A stretch of 42,930 bases of DNA, taken from NCBI GenBank assembly GCA_021202635.1, contig JAJQCQ010000048.1, positions 1 to 42,930 on the forward strand. Direction: 5' to 3'. This DNA is from Lachnospiraceae bacterium. GTDB lineage: Bacteria > Bacillota > Clostridia > Lachnospirales > Lachnospiraceae. Position numbers and translations under genes: made by a program. Positions within the stretch are counted from its first letter, which is position 1. The number at the start of each line of letters is the position of its first letter. Positions 9,841 through 18,686 of the stretch are shown here, in pieces. The notes beneath the pieces were generated by a model that saw nothing but the letters and a program-made list of their open reading frames with translations, searched no databases and was not told the DNA's origin.

Positions 9841-9873
9841 AAAAAGGGCAGGAACAGAATAGGGTTCCTGTCC
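9841..9873 (-). terminator. Terminator of the minus-strand ATPase gene
   Basis: On the minus strand GGACAGGAAC pairs with GTTCCTGCCC (10 bp, one G-T) with an 8-nt loop, then five T (plus-strand 9841-9845). It lies 33 bp past the stop at 9906. A weaker plus-strand function is possible because three T follow on that side. Confidence 0.85.
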
Positions 9874-9905
9874 TTTCATACAGAATCGCGTGACGGTTTC
9901 TCTGG

Positions 9906-11738
9906 TTAAAATGATTCCCGCTCTAATACGACCTTGCACTGCTTTTTGTAACAGGCAATTCCATATTTGAGGATTTTGTGCATATCATCTTCCTTCAATT
10001 CGGCTGTGTAATTATTCTTATTGATCTGATCCAGGGCTTCTGCGCATGCCGCATCAAGATCTCCGCCTTCTGCATACTTCACTTCGATGACAATACCGAT
10101 TTCTTCCTCTTCGATTTCGATCTGGATATCATAATATGACTTATCGGAAGGAGAGGACGCTTGCGTACTCGGAACCGATAAGTCAACGACAGAATCGTTA
10201 GATTCTGGAGCGTTATGAGAAGCGATTTTCTTCTCATAACGGCCATCGCCGGATTCTCTGTTTGATGTTATACCCCAGTCACTCTTAAAAAGTGTGATTC
10301 CAAGAATAAGGCCGTGATAAAAGTTTTCCTTGAATTCTTTTCTTACTGCTGTATCGCGGATGCTGATTGTTTTTCCCATCCCTTTCGTAAATACACGCTC
10401 GACATCAGCAGTGTCACCACTTTTCAGCGCGTTGCAGAATTCTGTCACCAGAGAACCATCTTCTGCGACTTTTTCTTCGAACAGTTCCAAAATAAAATTG
10501 CTGAAAATATCGCGAACCTCGTTATTCGGGATTTTCAGGCGAACCAGATTGCCATCCGGCATTTCGCTCGGAGTGAGGTAACCGGTTGCAAACAGCAGGC
10601 TCCACATATTTTCAACGTTGTCATACATGGTATTATAGGTCAGTTGTTCCTCTATTGTTTTCTGGACGGTTTCCCCTGAAACAAGGCGCTCAATCTGCGC
10701 TTTTGTCACGCCATTGCCCATCCGCCGGATGAATTTTTTAACTTCCTCATTGCCGCTCGAATTTTTCCAATAACTCTTCGGCTTTTTATCCGGGTTAGTA
10801 TTGAGCTGATTACACCAGTTGATGACATCCCAGGGGTTATAAACGTAAGCATTGGCAATTCTGTACCCATCATACCATTCTTTTGTAGTATCGTAATACT
10901 CAGAAAGCCCATAATACTTCAGCATCCGGCGAACTTCAACATCGGTAAATCCAAAATATTCATCACATTCAGCATCCAGAAGGGAATACATCTTTGGATT
11001 ATTCAAACCAGTAAAAATGCTTTCCTTTGAAACTCTCAGGCAGCCGGTCATGACCGCAAAATACAGGCTCTGGTTTGACTTTAACGAAGCATCCAACATA
11101 TTTCGAATCAGATCAATCATTTCATCATAATATTTTCGCTCATTTGCTTTTGCCAATGGTACATCATATTCGTCAATTAAAATAATTACTTTACTCCCAT
11201 AATACTTTTCCAAAAGCATAGAAAGTGTGTTCAGGCTGCTTGTAATAGTCGATTCTGACATGGCAAAAGTACCTTTTAATGAATCGTCGGCCCTGACTAG
11301 CTGGTTATACAGCTTTTTATCACGATCTGTCAGTTTTTCACTTGTCAATATAAATTGAAATCTTAGTGCTTCTTTTGCAATGACGGTACAGAGTTCATTT
11401 TTTGCAAATTCATAATTGCTTCCATGGACAGTTTTTAAGCTAATGAAAATCACTGGAAACTGTCCCATGTACTTTTCGCAAAGCTGTGTCTCTTTGGAAA
11501 TCTCAAGATCCTCAAATAATGATTTGTCGCATCCTATTTCCAGAAATGCTTTCAGCATACTCATATTTAAGGATTTTCCAAAACGCCGTGGACGCGTGAA
11601 AAGGTTTACTTCTCCCCACGCATTCAGTAAATCTCGAATCATTGTCGTTTTATCAACATAATAAAATCCCTCTGTTCGGATCTTACGAAAATCATCAATC
11701 CCAATCGGGAGCTTTTTCTTCATATTATTATCTGCCAT
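9906..11738 (-). CDS. AAA-ATPase-like protein with PD-(D/E)XK nuclease domain
   Basis: 610-residue cytoplasmic protein of the AAA-ATPase_like/PDDEXK_9 architecture, common in gut anaerobes and of unknown role. The N-terminus has the family start GIDDFRKIRTEGFYYVDKT, then RPRRFGKSL as P-loop (about 52-60) and LIDEYDVPL as Walker B. The C-terminal nuclease-like domain has SNRESGDGRY, a separated D-I-Q, and GIVIEVKY, where E-x-K would be catalytic. Between GRY and DIQ lies a 35-residue insert of low complexity (10131-10235) made of three inverted repeats; it separates the expected catalytic Asp from its usual neighbours. ATG 11738 has GGAGTGATT upstream on its strand. It is a single-gene unit with its own promoter and terminator. 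Confidence 0.85.
   Translation of the reverse strand: MADNNMKKKLPIGIDDFRKIRTEGFYYVDKTTMIRDLLNAWGEVNLFTRPRRFGKSLNMSMLKAFLEIGCDKSLFEDLEISKETQLCEKYMGQFPVIFISLKTVHGSNYEFAKNELCTVIAKEALRFQFILTSEKLTDRDKKLYNQLVRADDSLKGTFAMSESTITSSLNTLSMLLEKYYGSKVIILIDEYDVPLAKANERKYYDEMIDLIRNMLDASLKSNQSLYFAVMTGCLRVSKESIFTGLNNPKMYSLLDAECDEYFGFTDVEVRRMLKYYGLSEYYDTTKEWYDGYRIANAYVYNPWDVINWCNQLNTNPDKKPKSYWKNSSGNEEVKKFIRRMGNGVTKAQIERLVSGETVQKTIEEQLTYNTMYDNVENMWSLLFATGYLTPSEMPDGNLVRLKIPNNEVRDIFSNFILELFEEKVAEDGSLVTEFCNALKSGDTADVERVFTKGMGKTISIRDTAVRKEFKENFYHGLILGITLFKSDWGITSNRESGDGRYEKKIASHNAPESNDSVVDLSVPSTQASSPSDKSYYDIQIEIEEEEIGIVIEVKYAEGGDLDAACAEALDQINKNNYTAELKEDDMHKILKYGIACYKKQCKVVLERESF
10131..10235 (-). repeat. In-frame palindromic insertion inside the nuclease domain
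   Basis: 105 bp (35 codons). Three perfect inverted repeats occupy it and its edge: TGACTTATCGG at 10137-10147 with 10175-10185, CAGAATC at 10190-10196 with GATTCTG at 10201-10207, and CGTTATGAGAAG at 10211-10222 with its complement at 10230-10241. Related proteins, as I recall the family, read GxGRYDI without interruption, so this is extra DNA that kept the frame. Confidence 0.65.
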
Positions 11739-11868
11739 AGATAATCACTCCTCCATATCAGATACCGATTCGACTGAATCTGTATCAGTACCTGTATCCA
11801 GTTCTATCGATCTTTGGATTACCGCTCTTGCTGAATCGGAGCGGCGGCTTTGTTTCTTCTCTATGCCC

Positions 11869-11896
11869 ATTATACATAAATTTGCAGGTAAATCAA
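11869..11896 (-). promoter_or_regulatory. Promoter of the minus-strand ATPase gene
   Basis: On the minus strand TTGATT (plus 11891-11896) is 16 bp from a perfect TATAAT (plus 11869-11874). The leader to the start codon would be about 125 nt and includes loosely repeated GTATC/GATAC sequence. Confidence 0.65.
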
Positions 11897-11935
11897 CATT
11901 TTAGGGCGACAAAAAAAGGGTACAACCGGCTAGTT

Positions 11936-12160
11936 GTTATATATCAAACTCGTGCCATCCCGCACTGCATCCGCAGAGCATTTATTATCCCCTTCACAGT
12001 GCTCCTTTTTCTGTTGGCAGTGATCCTGTTATTCACAGATATTCTGATGTCGGAGACAATGAGTGTTGAGCGCAGAAACATCCTAAGGGTGTATGGAGCG
12101 GAGGTACACATTGATGATATCATTGCGGCTCTGGAAAATGGATTTGTTGCGGTGAAATAA
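11936..12160 (+). CDS. Doubtful small membrane ORF or gene remnant
   Basis: An open frame whose second half encodes a clear hydrophobic helix (FIIPFTVLLFLLAVILLF) followed by a charged tail ending in IDDIIAALENGFVAVK. No start with a proper ribosome site was found; ATG 11828 lies upstream in the ATPase promoter region, and later ATGs (12047, 12059) would cut off the helix. The tail looks protein-like, so this could be a decayed small membrane protein. No family recognised. The left boundary given is arbitrary. Confidence 0.25.
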   Translation, partial: VIYQTRAIPHCIRRAFIIPFTVLLFLLAVILLFTDILMSETMSVERRNILRVYGAEVHIDDIIAALENGFVAVK

Positions 12161-12226
12161 AGAAAAGTCCATCAGGACGAATGTCGCTCAGATGGGAAAT
12201 CAGATGTACACAGCCCTGAAAGAAAA

Positions 12227-12269
12227 TTAGCACTCACATCTTGACTTGGCTAACAATTGGTGTTATAGT
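12227..12269 (+). promoter_or_regulatory. clpB promoter with CIRCE-like operator
   Basis: TTGACT (12241-12246), a 17-bp spacer and TATAGT (12264-12269) make a sigma-A promoter. Overlapping its -35, TTAGCACTC (12227-12235), nine bases and CTTGGCTAA (12245-12253) have the exact CIRCE geometry. The left half matches the consensus fully and the right half keeps only the last five bases (GCTAA). HrcA repression is therefore likely but possibly weak. Confidence 0.75.
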
Positions 12270-12385
12270 TCCTGTGAAGTAAAAAATACCTGTTATTTCA
12301 TCGTATTCGCACACGGCCTGGTAGATAATAACTGATCTTTTGATCGTGTGGGAATACGGCCACCGTATAGATGAGGAGGGAGCTT

Positions 12386-14989
12386 ATGAATATCAGTAAA
12401 TTTACGCAGAAGTCGATGCAGGCGGTCAATGATCTGGAGAAGGCCGCTTATGAGTTTGGCAATCAGGAGATTGAGGAGGAGCATCTGCTGTATACGCTCC
12501 TGCATCAGGAGGACAGCCTGATCGGCAAGCTGATCGAGAAGATGGAGATCCAGAGGGAGTATTTTGAGGATCGGCTGGAGCAGGCACTGAACGCGCGGGT
12601 GAAGGTGTCCGGCGGGAATCCGTATATTGGCCAGTATCTGAATAAGGCGCTGGTGAGCGCGGAGGATGTGGCGAAGCAGATGGGCGATGAATATGTGTCG
12701 GTGGAGCATTTGTTTCTGTCGATTCTGAATAACCAGAGCCCTTCGATGAAGCAGTTTTTCAGGGAGTTTGGCATTACGAAGGAGCGGTTTTTGCAGGCGC
12801 TTTCGACGGTGCGCGGCAACCAGCGGGTGACCTCGGATACGCCGGAGGATACCTATGATACGCTGAATAAATATGGGCAGGACCTGGTCGCGCGGGCCAG
12901 GGAGCAGAAGCTGGACCCGGTGATCGGGCGGGACGCGGAGATCCGCAATGTGATCCGCATCCTGTCACGTAAGACGAAGAATAACCCGGTGCTGATTGGC
13001 GAGCCGGGCGTCGGCAAGACAGCGGCGGTTGAAGGGCTGGCGCAGCGGATTGTGCGCGGCGATGTGCCGGAGGGACTGAAGGATAAGAAGATTTTTTCTC
13101 TGGATATGGGGGCGCTGGTTGCGGGCGCGAAGTACCGCGGCGAGTTTGAGGAGCGCCTGAAGGCCGTGCTTGAGGAGGTGCGCAAGAGTGAAGGGGAGAT
13201 CATCCTTTTCATTGATGAGCTGCACCTGATTGTCGGCGCGGGCAAGACGGACGGTGCGATGGACGCTGGGAATATGTTAAAGCCAATGCTGGCGCGCGGC
13301 GAGCTGCATTGCATCGGCGCGACGACGCTCGATGAGTATCGGAAGTATATCGAAAAGGATGCGGCACTGGAGCGGCGGTTCCAACCGGTGATGGTGGATG
13401 AGCCGTCGGTAGAGGATACGATTTCCATTCTGCGTGGGCTGAAGGATCGCTATGAGGTGTACCATGGCGTGAAGATCACGGACAGTGCGCTGGTGGCGGC
13501 AGCGACGCTTTCGCACCGCTATATCTCCGATCGGTTTTTGCCGGATAAGGCGATTGACCTCGTGGATGAGGCCTGCGCGCTGATTAAGACGGAGCTGGAC
13601 TCGCTGCCGACGGAGCTGGATGAGCAGCAGCGGCGGATTATGCAGATGGAGATCGAGGAGGCCGCGCTGAAAAAGGAGACCGATAAGGCGAGCCATGAGC
13701 GCCTGGAGGTGCTGCAGCGGGAGCTGGCGGAGCTGCGCGATGATTTTAACGCGCAGAAGGCGCAGTGGGACAATGAGAAAAAGGCCGTCGAGAATCTCTC
13801 CACCCTGCGGGAGCAGATTGAGGCCATGAACAAGGAGATTGAGCTGGCGCAGCGCAATTATGACCTGGAAAAGGCGGCCAAGCTGCAGTATGGCGAGCTG
13901 CCAAAGCTCCAGCAGCAGCTGGCAATCGAGGAGGAGATCGTGCAGAAGCGCGATATGTCGCTGGTGCATGAGAGTGTGACTGAGGAAGAGATTTCCCGGA
14001 TTATCTCCCGCTGGACGGGCATCCCGGTGGCGAAGCTGACGCAGGGCGAGCGCGAGAAGATTCTGGCGCTGGACGACGAGCTGCACAAACGGGTCGTTGG
14101 CCAAGACGACGGCGTCGAGAAGGTGACCGAGGCAATCCTGCGGTCGAAGGCCGGTATCAAAGACCCGTCCAAGCCGATCGGTTCGTTCCTGTTCCTGGGA
14201 CCGACGGGCGTCGGCAAGACAGAGCTGGCGAAGGCGCTGGCGCAGAACCTGTTCGACGACGAGCAGAACATGGTTCGTATTGACATGAGTGAATATATGG
14301 AGAAGCATTCCGTCTCCCGTCTGATCGGAGCGCCTCCCGGATATGTGGGCTATGAGGAGGGCGGTCAGCTGACGGAGGCGGTGCGCCGCAAGCCGTACTC
14401 GGTCGTGCTGTTTGATGAGGTGGAAAAAGCCCACCCGGATGTGTTCAATGTGCTTTTGCAGGTGCTGGACGATGGGCGCATCACCGACTCGCAGGGGCGC
14501 ACGGTGGACTTTAAAAATACAATCCTGATTATGACCTCCAACATCGGTTCGCAGTATCTGCTCGAAGGCATCGAGCCGGACGGCAGCATCCGCCAGGATT
14601 GCCAGGATCGCGTCATGGAACAGCTGCGCGCAAGCTTCCGGCCGGAATTTCTGAATCGGCTTGATGAGATTATTATGTTTAAGCCGCTGACGAAGGACAA
14701 CATCGGCGCGATCATTGACCTGCTGGTGGACGATCTGAACCGGCGCCTGGCGGATCAGGATATCCGCATCGAGCTTGCACCGGACGCGAAGGCATGGATT
14801 ATTGAGGGCGGCTATGACCCGGTCTACGGCGCCCGCCCGCTGAAGCGGTTCCTGCAAAAGAACGTCGAAACCCTGGCCGCGCGGCTGATTCTCTCCGGAA
14901 AGGTCGGCATGGACGACACGATCGTGTTTACCACGGAGAACGGGAAGCTGACGGCGGATGTGCGCAGAGTGGTTGATACGGTAGGGTGA
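12386..14989 (+). CDS. clpB: ATP-dependent disaggregase ClpB
   Basis: 867-residue Hsp100 chaperone that rescues aggregated proteins with DnaK. Domain order is the N-terminal repeat domain (1-150), first AAA+ with Walker [10 protein letters not shown] near 205, a long middle coiled coil (about 405-530, rich in E/K/Q/A/L), and second AAA+ with GPTGVGKTE near 605 and [13 protein letters not shown]. There is no P-element for ClpP binding and the middle domain is full length, so ClpB rather than ClpC. The ATG at 12371 is part of the ribosome site AGGAGGGAG; the ATG at 12386, five codons on, is the real start. Control is by the CIRCE-like promoter upstream. Confidence 0.95.
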   Translation: MNISKFTQKSMQAVNDLEKAAYEFGNQEIEEEHLLYTLLHQEDSLIGKLIEKMEIQREYFEDRLEQALNARVKVSGGNPYIGQYLNKALVSAEDVAKQMGDEYVSVEHLFLSILNNQSPSMKQFFREFGITKERFLQALSTVRGNQRVTSDTPEDTYDTLNKYGQDLVARAREQKLDPVIGRDAEIRNVIRILSRKTKNNPVLIGEPGVGKTAAVEGLAQRIVRGDVPEGLKDKKIFSLDMGALVAGAKYRGEFEERLKAVLEEVRKSEGEIILFIDELHLIVGAGKTDGAMDAGNMLKPMLARGELHCIGATTLDEYRKYIEKDAALERRFQPVMVDEPSVEDTISILRGLKDRYEVYHGVKITDSALVAAATLSHRYISDRFLPDKAIDLVDEACALIKTELDSLPTELDEQQRRIMQMEIEEAALKKETDKASHERLEVLQRELAELRDDFNAQKAQWDNEKKAVENLSTLREQIEAMNKEIELAQRNYDLEKAAKLQYGELPKLQQQLAIEEEIVQKRDMSLVHESVTEEEISRIISRWTGIPVAKLTQGEREKILALDDELHKRVVGQDDGVEKVTEAILRSKAGIKDPSKPIGSFLFLGPTGVGKTELAKALAQNLFDDEQNMVRIDMSEYMEKHSVSRLIGAPPGYVGYEEGGQLTEAVRRKPYSVVLFDEVEKAHPDVFNVLLQVLDDGRITDSQGRTVDFKNTILIMTSNIGSQYLLEGIEPDGSIRQDCQDRVMEQLRASFRPEFLNRLDEIIMFKPLTKDNIGAIIDLLVDDLNRRLADQDIRIELAPDAKAWIIEGGYDPVYGARPLKRFLQKNVETLAARLILSGKVGMDDTIVFTTENGKLTADVRRVVDTVG

Positions 14990-15007
14990 GGAAAGGTCTG
15001 TAAAATG

Positions 15008-15070
15008 TTATCACAGGTCACACCGGCAGAGACGGAACACGGCAATCTGGTCAGGGTGTGGCCTTGCAAT
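15008..15070. repeat. Diverged copy A of the GTTAC/GTAAC palindromic repeat
   Basis: Left arm CACAGGTCACACC (within 15008-15024) and right arm GGTGTGGCCTTGCAAT (15055-15070) surround CAATCTGGTCAGG, which matches the centre of the copy at 33038-33093. It fills the clpB-DUF4250 gap. Confidence 0.55.
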
Positions 15071-15091
15071 GAAATGCTAGGGAGAACAAAA

Positions 15092-15268
15092 ATGGAACTG
15101 CCAAACGATCCGATGATTTTATTAAGCTATGTGAATACCCAGCTCCGGGACAACTACGCGTCCTTAGACGACCTCTGTGCGGAACTCGGAGTGGCACGGG
15201 AAGCGATTACGGAAAAGCTGGCCGCAGTCGATTATACGTACGATGCGGCAAGGAATGCGTTTGTATAA
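15092..15268 (+). CDS. DUF4250 family small protein
   Basis: 58-residue protein beginning MELPNDPMILLSYVNTQL, a DUF4250 pattern, with a helix-turn-helix-like centre (YASLDDLCAELGVAREAI) and a C-terminal YTYDAARNAFV. An earlier in-frame ATG at 15005 lies in the repeat just before it and would add a non-conserved 29 residues; ATG 15092 after AGGGAGAAC is preferred. The family is widespread in Clostridia and has no known function. The HTH-like stretch suggests DNA binding, which is inference. It is followed by a strong terminator, so it may be read from clpB or alone. Confidence 0.75.
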   Translation: MELPNDPMILLSYVNTQLRDNYASLDDLCAELGVAREAITEKLAAVDYTYDAARNAFV

Positions 15269-15294
15269 AGAAACAGAGAATAAATAGGTTGCGG

Positions 15295-15340
15295 TTCACC
15301 CCTCGCTGGATAGTTCCCGGCGAGGGGTGAATTCGTTTTT
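15295..15340 (+). terminator. Terminator after the DUF4250 gene
   Basis: TTCACCCCTCGC pairs perfectly with GCGAGGGGTGAA (15320-15331) and five T follow at 15336-15340. Confidence 0.88.
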
Positions 15341-15401
15341 ATGCGCAGGGCCGGGCAATGAGTTTTGCGGCTAAAGCCGCACCCAGCTCGATTGTAAGGC
15401 C

Positions 15402-15430
15402 TTGACAGAGTTTGTTAGCCGAATTATAAT
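15402..15430 (+). promoter_or_regulatory. Consensus sigma-A promoter
   Basis: TTGACA (15402-15407), a 17-bp spacer, and TATAAT (15425-15430): a perfect consensus promoter for the ATPase gene that follows, with a leader of about 65 nt. Confidence 0.88.
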
Positions 15431-15501
15431 TAAAAACAGAATCGTAATAAACATAATCGTGATTTACTTTTTTGAAAATATATTTGGGTGAGGTGAAGCC
15501 T

Positions 15502-16899
15502 GTGGAACGATTTTATTGCCGCGAAGAAGAGCTTAGAAAAATGAATATCCGCTATGAAAACGGCGACTTTGAATGCATGATTATTTACGGCAGACGGAGA
15601 GTCGGAAAAACAGCCCTGATTAATGAGTTTTGTAAGGATAAGCCGACGATCTTTTTTTCAGCTTTGAATACTACGGCGCAGGAAAATCTGGAAAGCCTGT
15701 CAAAGGCTATCATGAACTATGAAAGACCGGATTCGCTTTTCTCGCCTGTGTATCGGGATTATGATGCTGCTCTTGATGAGATCACTGCGTTGTCCAAAGA
15801 AAACCGGATGGTTTTTGTGATTGATGAATATCCTTATCTTGCAAAGGCAAAACCGGCGATTTCCGCGATGCTACAGCATGTGATTGACCACAAATGGCAG
15901 AATTCCAGACTTTGTCTGATCCTTTGCGGTTCCTCCATGAGTTTTATGGAAAATCAGGTGCTTGGACAGGAAAGCCCTTTGTATGGAAGACGTACAGCGC
16001 AATTTAAAATAGAACCACTGGACTATAAAGATACGGCGGTCTTTCATCCGGAACGCTCTTTTGCAGAGAATGCCCTGATCTATGGCATTACGGGAGGTGT
16101 TCCTCATTATATTAATAAACTGAACGTGAAGACGGATCTGGATGAGGCTTTGCTGACAAATTTATTTGACCGATCCGGTTATCTTTATGAAGAACCGGCG
16201 AATTTATTGAAGCAAGAGCTTCGGGAGCCGGCGATTTACAATGCGATCATTCGCGCGATAGCGGAAGGAGCGTCTCATTTAAATGAGATTGCGACAAAGG
16301 TTGGGGAAAACAGCGGAGTCTGCTCCAGTTATCTGAAAACATTAATTGATTTGGGGATCGTAAAAAAGGAAACGCCGATTACTGAAAAACCAGGGAAAAA
16401 GACGATTTATCTTTTGGCGGACAGCTTTTTCCGCTTCTGGTATCGATTTGTTCCGGCAAACAGCAGCGCGATTGATTCCGGCAGAATTCGAAGAACTTAC
16501 CAGAGAGCGGTAAAGGAGCAGCTTTCTGATTTCATGGGACTTATATTTGAGCGGATGTGCCGGGACTATCTGCTTTATTACGCGGAGGATCTTCCGGTTG
16601 ATCTGAATGAGATCGGACAGTGGTGGGGAACCGACATGAGAAAGAAAAAGCAGGTGCAGATTGATATTGTGGGAACTTCGACAGAAGGGAAGGAATATCT
16701 GATCGGTTCGTGCAAATATAAAAATGAAGCGATTGGGATGGATGAACTGGAATTGCTCCAGGAATATGCCTCCGTATTTGGGAAAGGCACGAGATATCAT
16801 TATTATATTTTCTCCCGGAGCGGGTTTACAGAAGGCTTGCGAAAGGCGGCAGAGGATGGAGATGTGAAGCTTGTCACGCTGGAGGAGATGTATCAGTGA
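15502..16899 (+). CDS. Archaeal-type ATPase with DUF234 nuclease-like domain
   Basis: 465-residue cytoplasmic protein. It opens with FYCREEELRKM, typical of the ATPase_2 (PF01637-type) family, then GRRRVGKTALI as P-loop (about residues 33-43) and VFVIDEYPYL as Walker B. A winged-helix segment follows (about 255-315). The C-terminal DUF234 domain has QIDIVG and LIGSCKYKN, the positions of a PD-(D/E)XK core with Ser in place of the usual acid. The start is GTG 15502 with GAGGTGAAG in front; an upstream TTG at 15472 has no ribosome site. It is expressed as a single gene from a consensus promoter. Function of the family is not established; ATP-driven DNA or nuclease roles are guesses. Confidence 0.82.
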   Translation: MERFYCREEELRKMNIRYENGDFECMIIYGRRRVGKTALINEFCKDKPTIFFSALNTTAQENLESLSKAIMNYERPDSLFSPVYRDYDAALDEITALSKENRMVFVIDEYPYLAKAKPAISAMLQHVIDHKWQNSRLCLILCGSSMSFMENQVLGQESPLYGRRTAQFKIEPLDYKDTAVFHPERSFAENALIYGITGGVPHYINKLNVKTDLDEALLTNLFDRSGYLYEEPANLLKQELREPAIYNAIIRAIAEGASHLNEIATKVGENSGVCSSYLKTLIDLGIVKKETPITEKPGKKTIYLLADSFFRFWYRFVPANSSAIDSGRIRRTYQRAVKEQLSDFMGLIFERMCRDYLLYYAEDLPVDLNEIGQWWGTDMRKKKQVQIDIVGTSTEGKEYLIGSCKYKNEAIGMDELELLQEYASVFGKGTRYHYYIFSRSGFTEGLRKAAEDGDVKLVTLEEMYQ

Positions 16900-16907
16900 T
16901 TTATGAA

Positions 16908-16969
16908 AAAGCCTGATATAGTGATTGACGAGACAGAGGTTATCTGCCTGCAGGAGGAGATCAGGCTTT
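16908..16969 (-). terminator. Hairpin between convergent genes
   Basis: AAAGCCTGAT (16908-16917) pairs with ATCAGGCTTT (16960-16969) across a 42-nt loop that contains a CTGCCTGCAGG hairpin. On the minus strand five T follow. It overlaps the stop codon of the phosphoesterase and could end both convergent transcripts. Confidence 0.5.
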
Positions 16970-18454
16970 CTCTGAAAATGAAACGAATAGTTCAACTACC
17001 TCGTTGTTTGTCCCGACCCGCATGGCCGGCCCCCAGACGCCCGCACCAGAAGTGACAATGCTGGTCATGTTTCCAATACAGAGCTTTCCGCGCGAATTTT
17101 TCCAGCCAATGCGGGTGGTGAGACTGGCCGGGAACAGTTGTCCGTCATGTGTGTGTCCAGAGAGCACCAGATCTGCGCCTGCCGCAGCCAGTTCGGGAAG
17201 CTCGGATGGCTGGTGGTCAATTACGATGTGAGGCTTCTCCGGGTCGAGACCGGCAGTAAGCTCGGCAGGCGTTTTCCGCCCGGTGACCGGTTTACTGGAC
17301 GCGCTGCGGCAGAAATTCGAATCGTCTGGCTGTGGATAAGCGAACGATTCTTCCTGTGTATGGGCAGAAGAGGAAATGCGTGACTTGCTCTGCCTCTGTC
17401 TGATACGGCGGACAGAGGCTTTTCCTGATTTCTGGCAGGAAGCGTCCAGCCGCCCGGTGAGATAGAAGGCGTTGTCGATCAGCAGCGTTTCATCTTCCAG
17501 AATTCGGATGCCGGAGGCTTCCAGAAACTGATTCATCTGCGGACTGCCGAATACTTTTGTCTCTTTGGAATGAAAGGTAAAACCCGCAAAAATTAATTCT
17601 TCTACATCATGATTTCCCCAGCAGGCAAAGGAGCCGTACGTACTTTTCAGCGATGCCAGAATGCGGGCGCATTCTTCCGGCTGCTTTATGGCGGCAAACT
17701 CATTATCGAAAATGTCGCCTGCGAACACAATCAGATCTGGTTCCATCTCGCGGATGACATCCGCGATTTTTCTGATTTGAGGCAGACCGACGCTGTAGCC
17801 GAGGTGCAGGTCCGCGACGAGGGCGATTTTTAATTTTGCATTGTGCTGAGTTTTACGAACACAAACTGTATCCGCTCCAGGCTTCTGTGCAGATATAGTT
17901 TCTGTATGTTCACTTTTAGAGATAAAGAGTTCACAGCTTTTAGGAATCTTTACAGAATAAGTCACCTTTTTCACCTGGCGGGCGTGCACGATCCCATATA
18001 TGGAAAGGAGTGCGGTAGCTGTGAATACAATCGCATCACCGACCACAGTCGCAGTACGTGAAAAAGTGTCTGTGGATTCACTGTTCCATGCGAACAAGAA
18101 AAACGGCCGCTGTGTGGCAAGGCAGAACAGCATCCGGACGAGGTCGGAGAGCAGAAGAAACAGAGCCAGGTACAGCAGGATGCCAAGCCAGTAATTGCTG
18201 ATCTGTTTTGTGACGCGTTTGAGGCGTCCGTGTGTGAACGCGCCTAAAAGGGGACTCACTGTGACCAGGACAAACGGTATGAGAAATAGAATCGAACCCC
18301 ATGTTTTGCTCATTGGTCCGCCGATGGCGGAGAACCAGGACAGGATCCGGATGGCGAGGTACAGGTGAAGCAAAAGATAAAGTGGAGATAATAAAACAGC
18401 ACCCATAAAATCCTTTCTGGCGCCAGGATGACGCCGTGCTGCAAATTCATACAT
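16961..18454 (-). CDS. Membrane-anchored metallophosphoesterase (YkuE/YaeI type)
   Basis: 497-residue protein. About four hydrophobic helices fill residues 15-165 (for example LLSPLYLLLHLYLAI and ILFLIPFVLVTV). The C-terminal half is a calcineurin-like phosphoesterase: VADLHLG (Asp-His), GDIFDNE, GNHDVEE, and SGHTHDGQL, which together give the two-metal site. The family includes YaeI/YkuE-type enzymes and lipid-A-precursor relatives; the natural substrate here is unknown. Between LTGRLDAS and TGRKTPAEL lies an extra stretch of some 45 Ser/Arg/Gln-rich residues (DNA near 17290-17440) that carries inverted repeats. ATG 18454 is followed by the first helix after a short basic start. It converges with the DUF234 ATPase gene. 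Confidence 0.85.
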   Translation of the reverse strand: MYEFAARRHPGARKDFMGAVLLSPLYLLLHLYLAIRILSWFSAIGGPMSKTWGSILFLIPFVLVTVSPLLGAFTHGRLKRVTKQISNYWLGILLYLALFLLLSDLVRMLFCLATQRPFFLFAWNSESTDTFSRTATVVGDAIVFTATALLSIYGIVHARQVKKVTYSVKIPKSCELFISKSEHTETISAQKPGADTVCVRKTQHNAKLKIALVADLHLGYSVGLPQIRKIADVIREMEPDLIVFAGDIFDNEFAAIKQPEECARILASLKSTYGSFACWGNHDVEELIFAGFTFHSKETKVFGSPQMNQFLEASGIRILEDETLLIDNAFYLTGRLDASCQKSGKASVRRIRQRQSKSRISSSAHTQEESFAYPQPDDSNFCRSASSKPVTGRKTPAELTAGLDPEKPHIVIDHQPSELPELAAAGADLVLSGHTHDGQLFPASLTTRIGWKNSRGKLCIGNMTSIVTSGAGVWGPAMRVGTNNEVVELFVSFSEKA

Positions 18455-18531
18455 GACGATAAATGGAACTGTATAATTGTAGCACAGTTTGCGGAGATTG
18501 TGTGAAAAAATTAGACATACGAACAGAGCCT

Positions 18532-18593
18532 GTTACTGGTTATACCTGTAGGGGCAAAAATAAGGGAAATTTGGTTAGGGTGTGACCTGTAAC
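18532..18593. repeat. Copy B of the GTTAC/GTAAC palindromic repeat
   Basis: 62 bp. The arms GTTACTGGTTATACC and GGTGTGACCTGTAAC pair at 12 of 15 positions. The interior aligns along its length with copy C at 33038-33093 (shared CTGTAG, GGTTAGGGTGTGACC-type right half). It lies between the phosphoesterase and recQ genes, which are divergent. Confidence 0.75.
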
Positions 18594-18686
18594 TAGAGTC
18601 TTGCGTCTTCTACACAAATGAGTTAAGATGGAGCATGATTACAATGCAAAATCGATGGACGTTACGGGGAAGAGAAAATATAAAAT

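Noticed and set aside
13277-14857. Long open frame opposite clpB (over 500 codons)
   Set aside because: It is the shadow of clpB codon bias on the other strand, with His/Leu/Gln-rich nonsense and no ribosome site.
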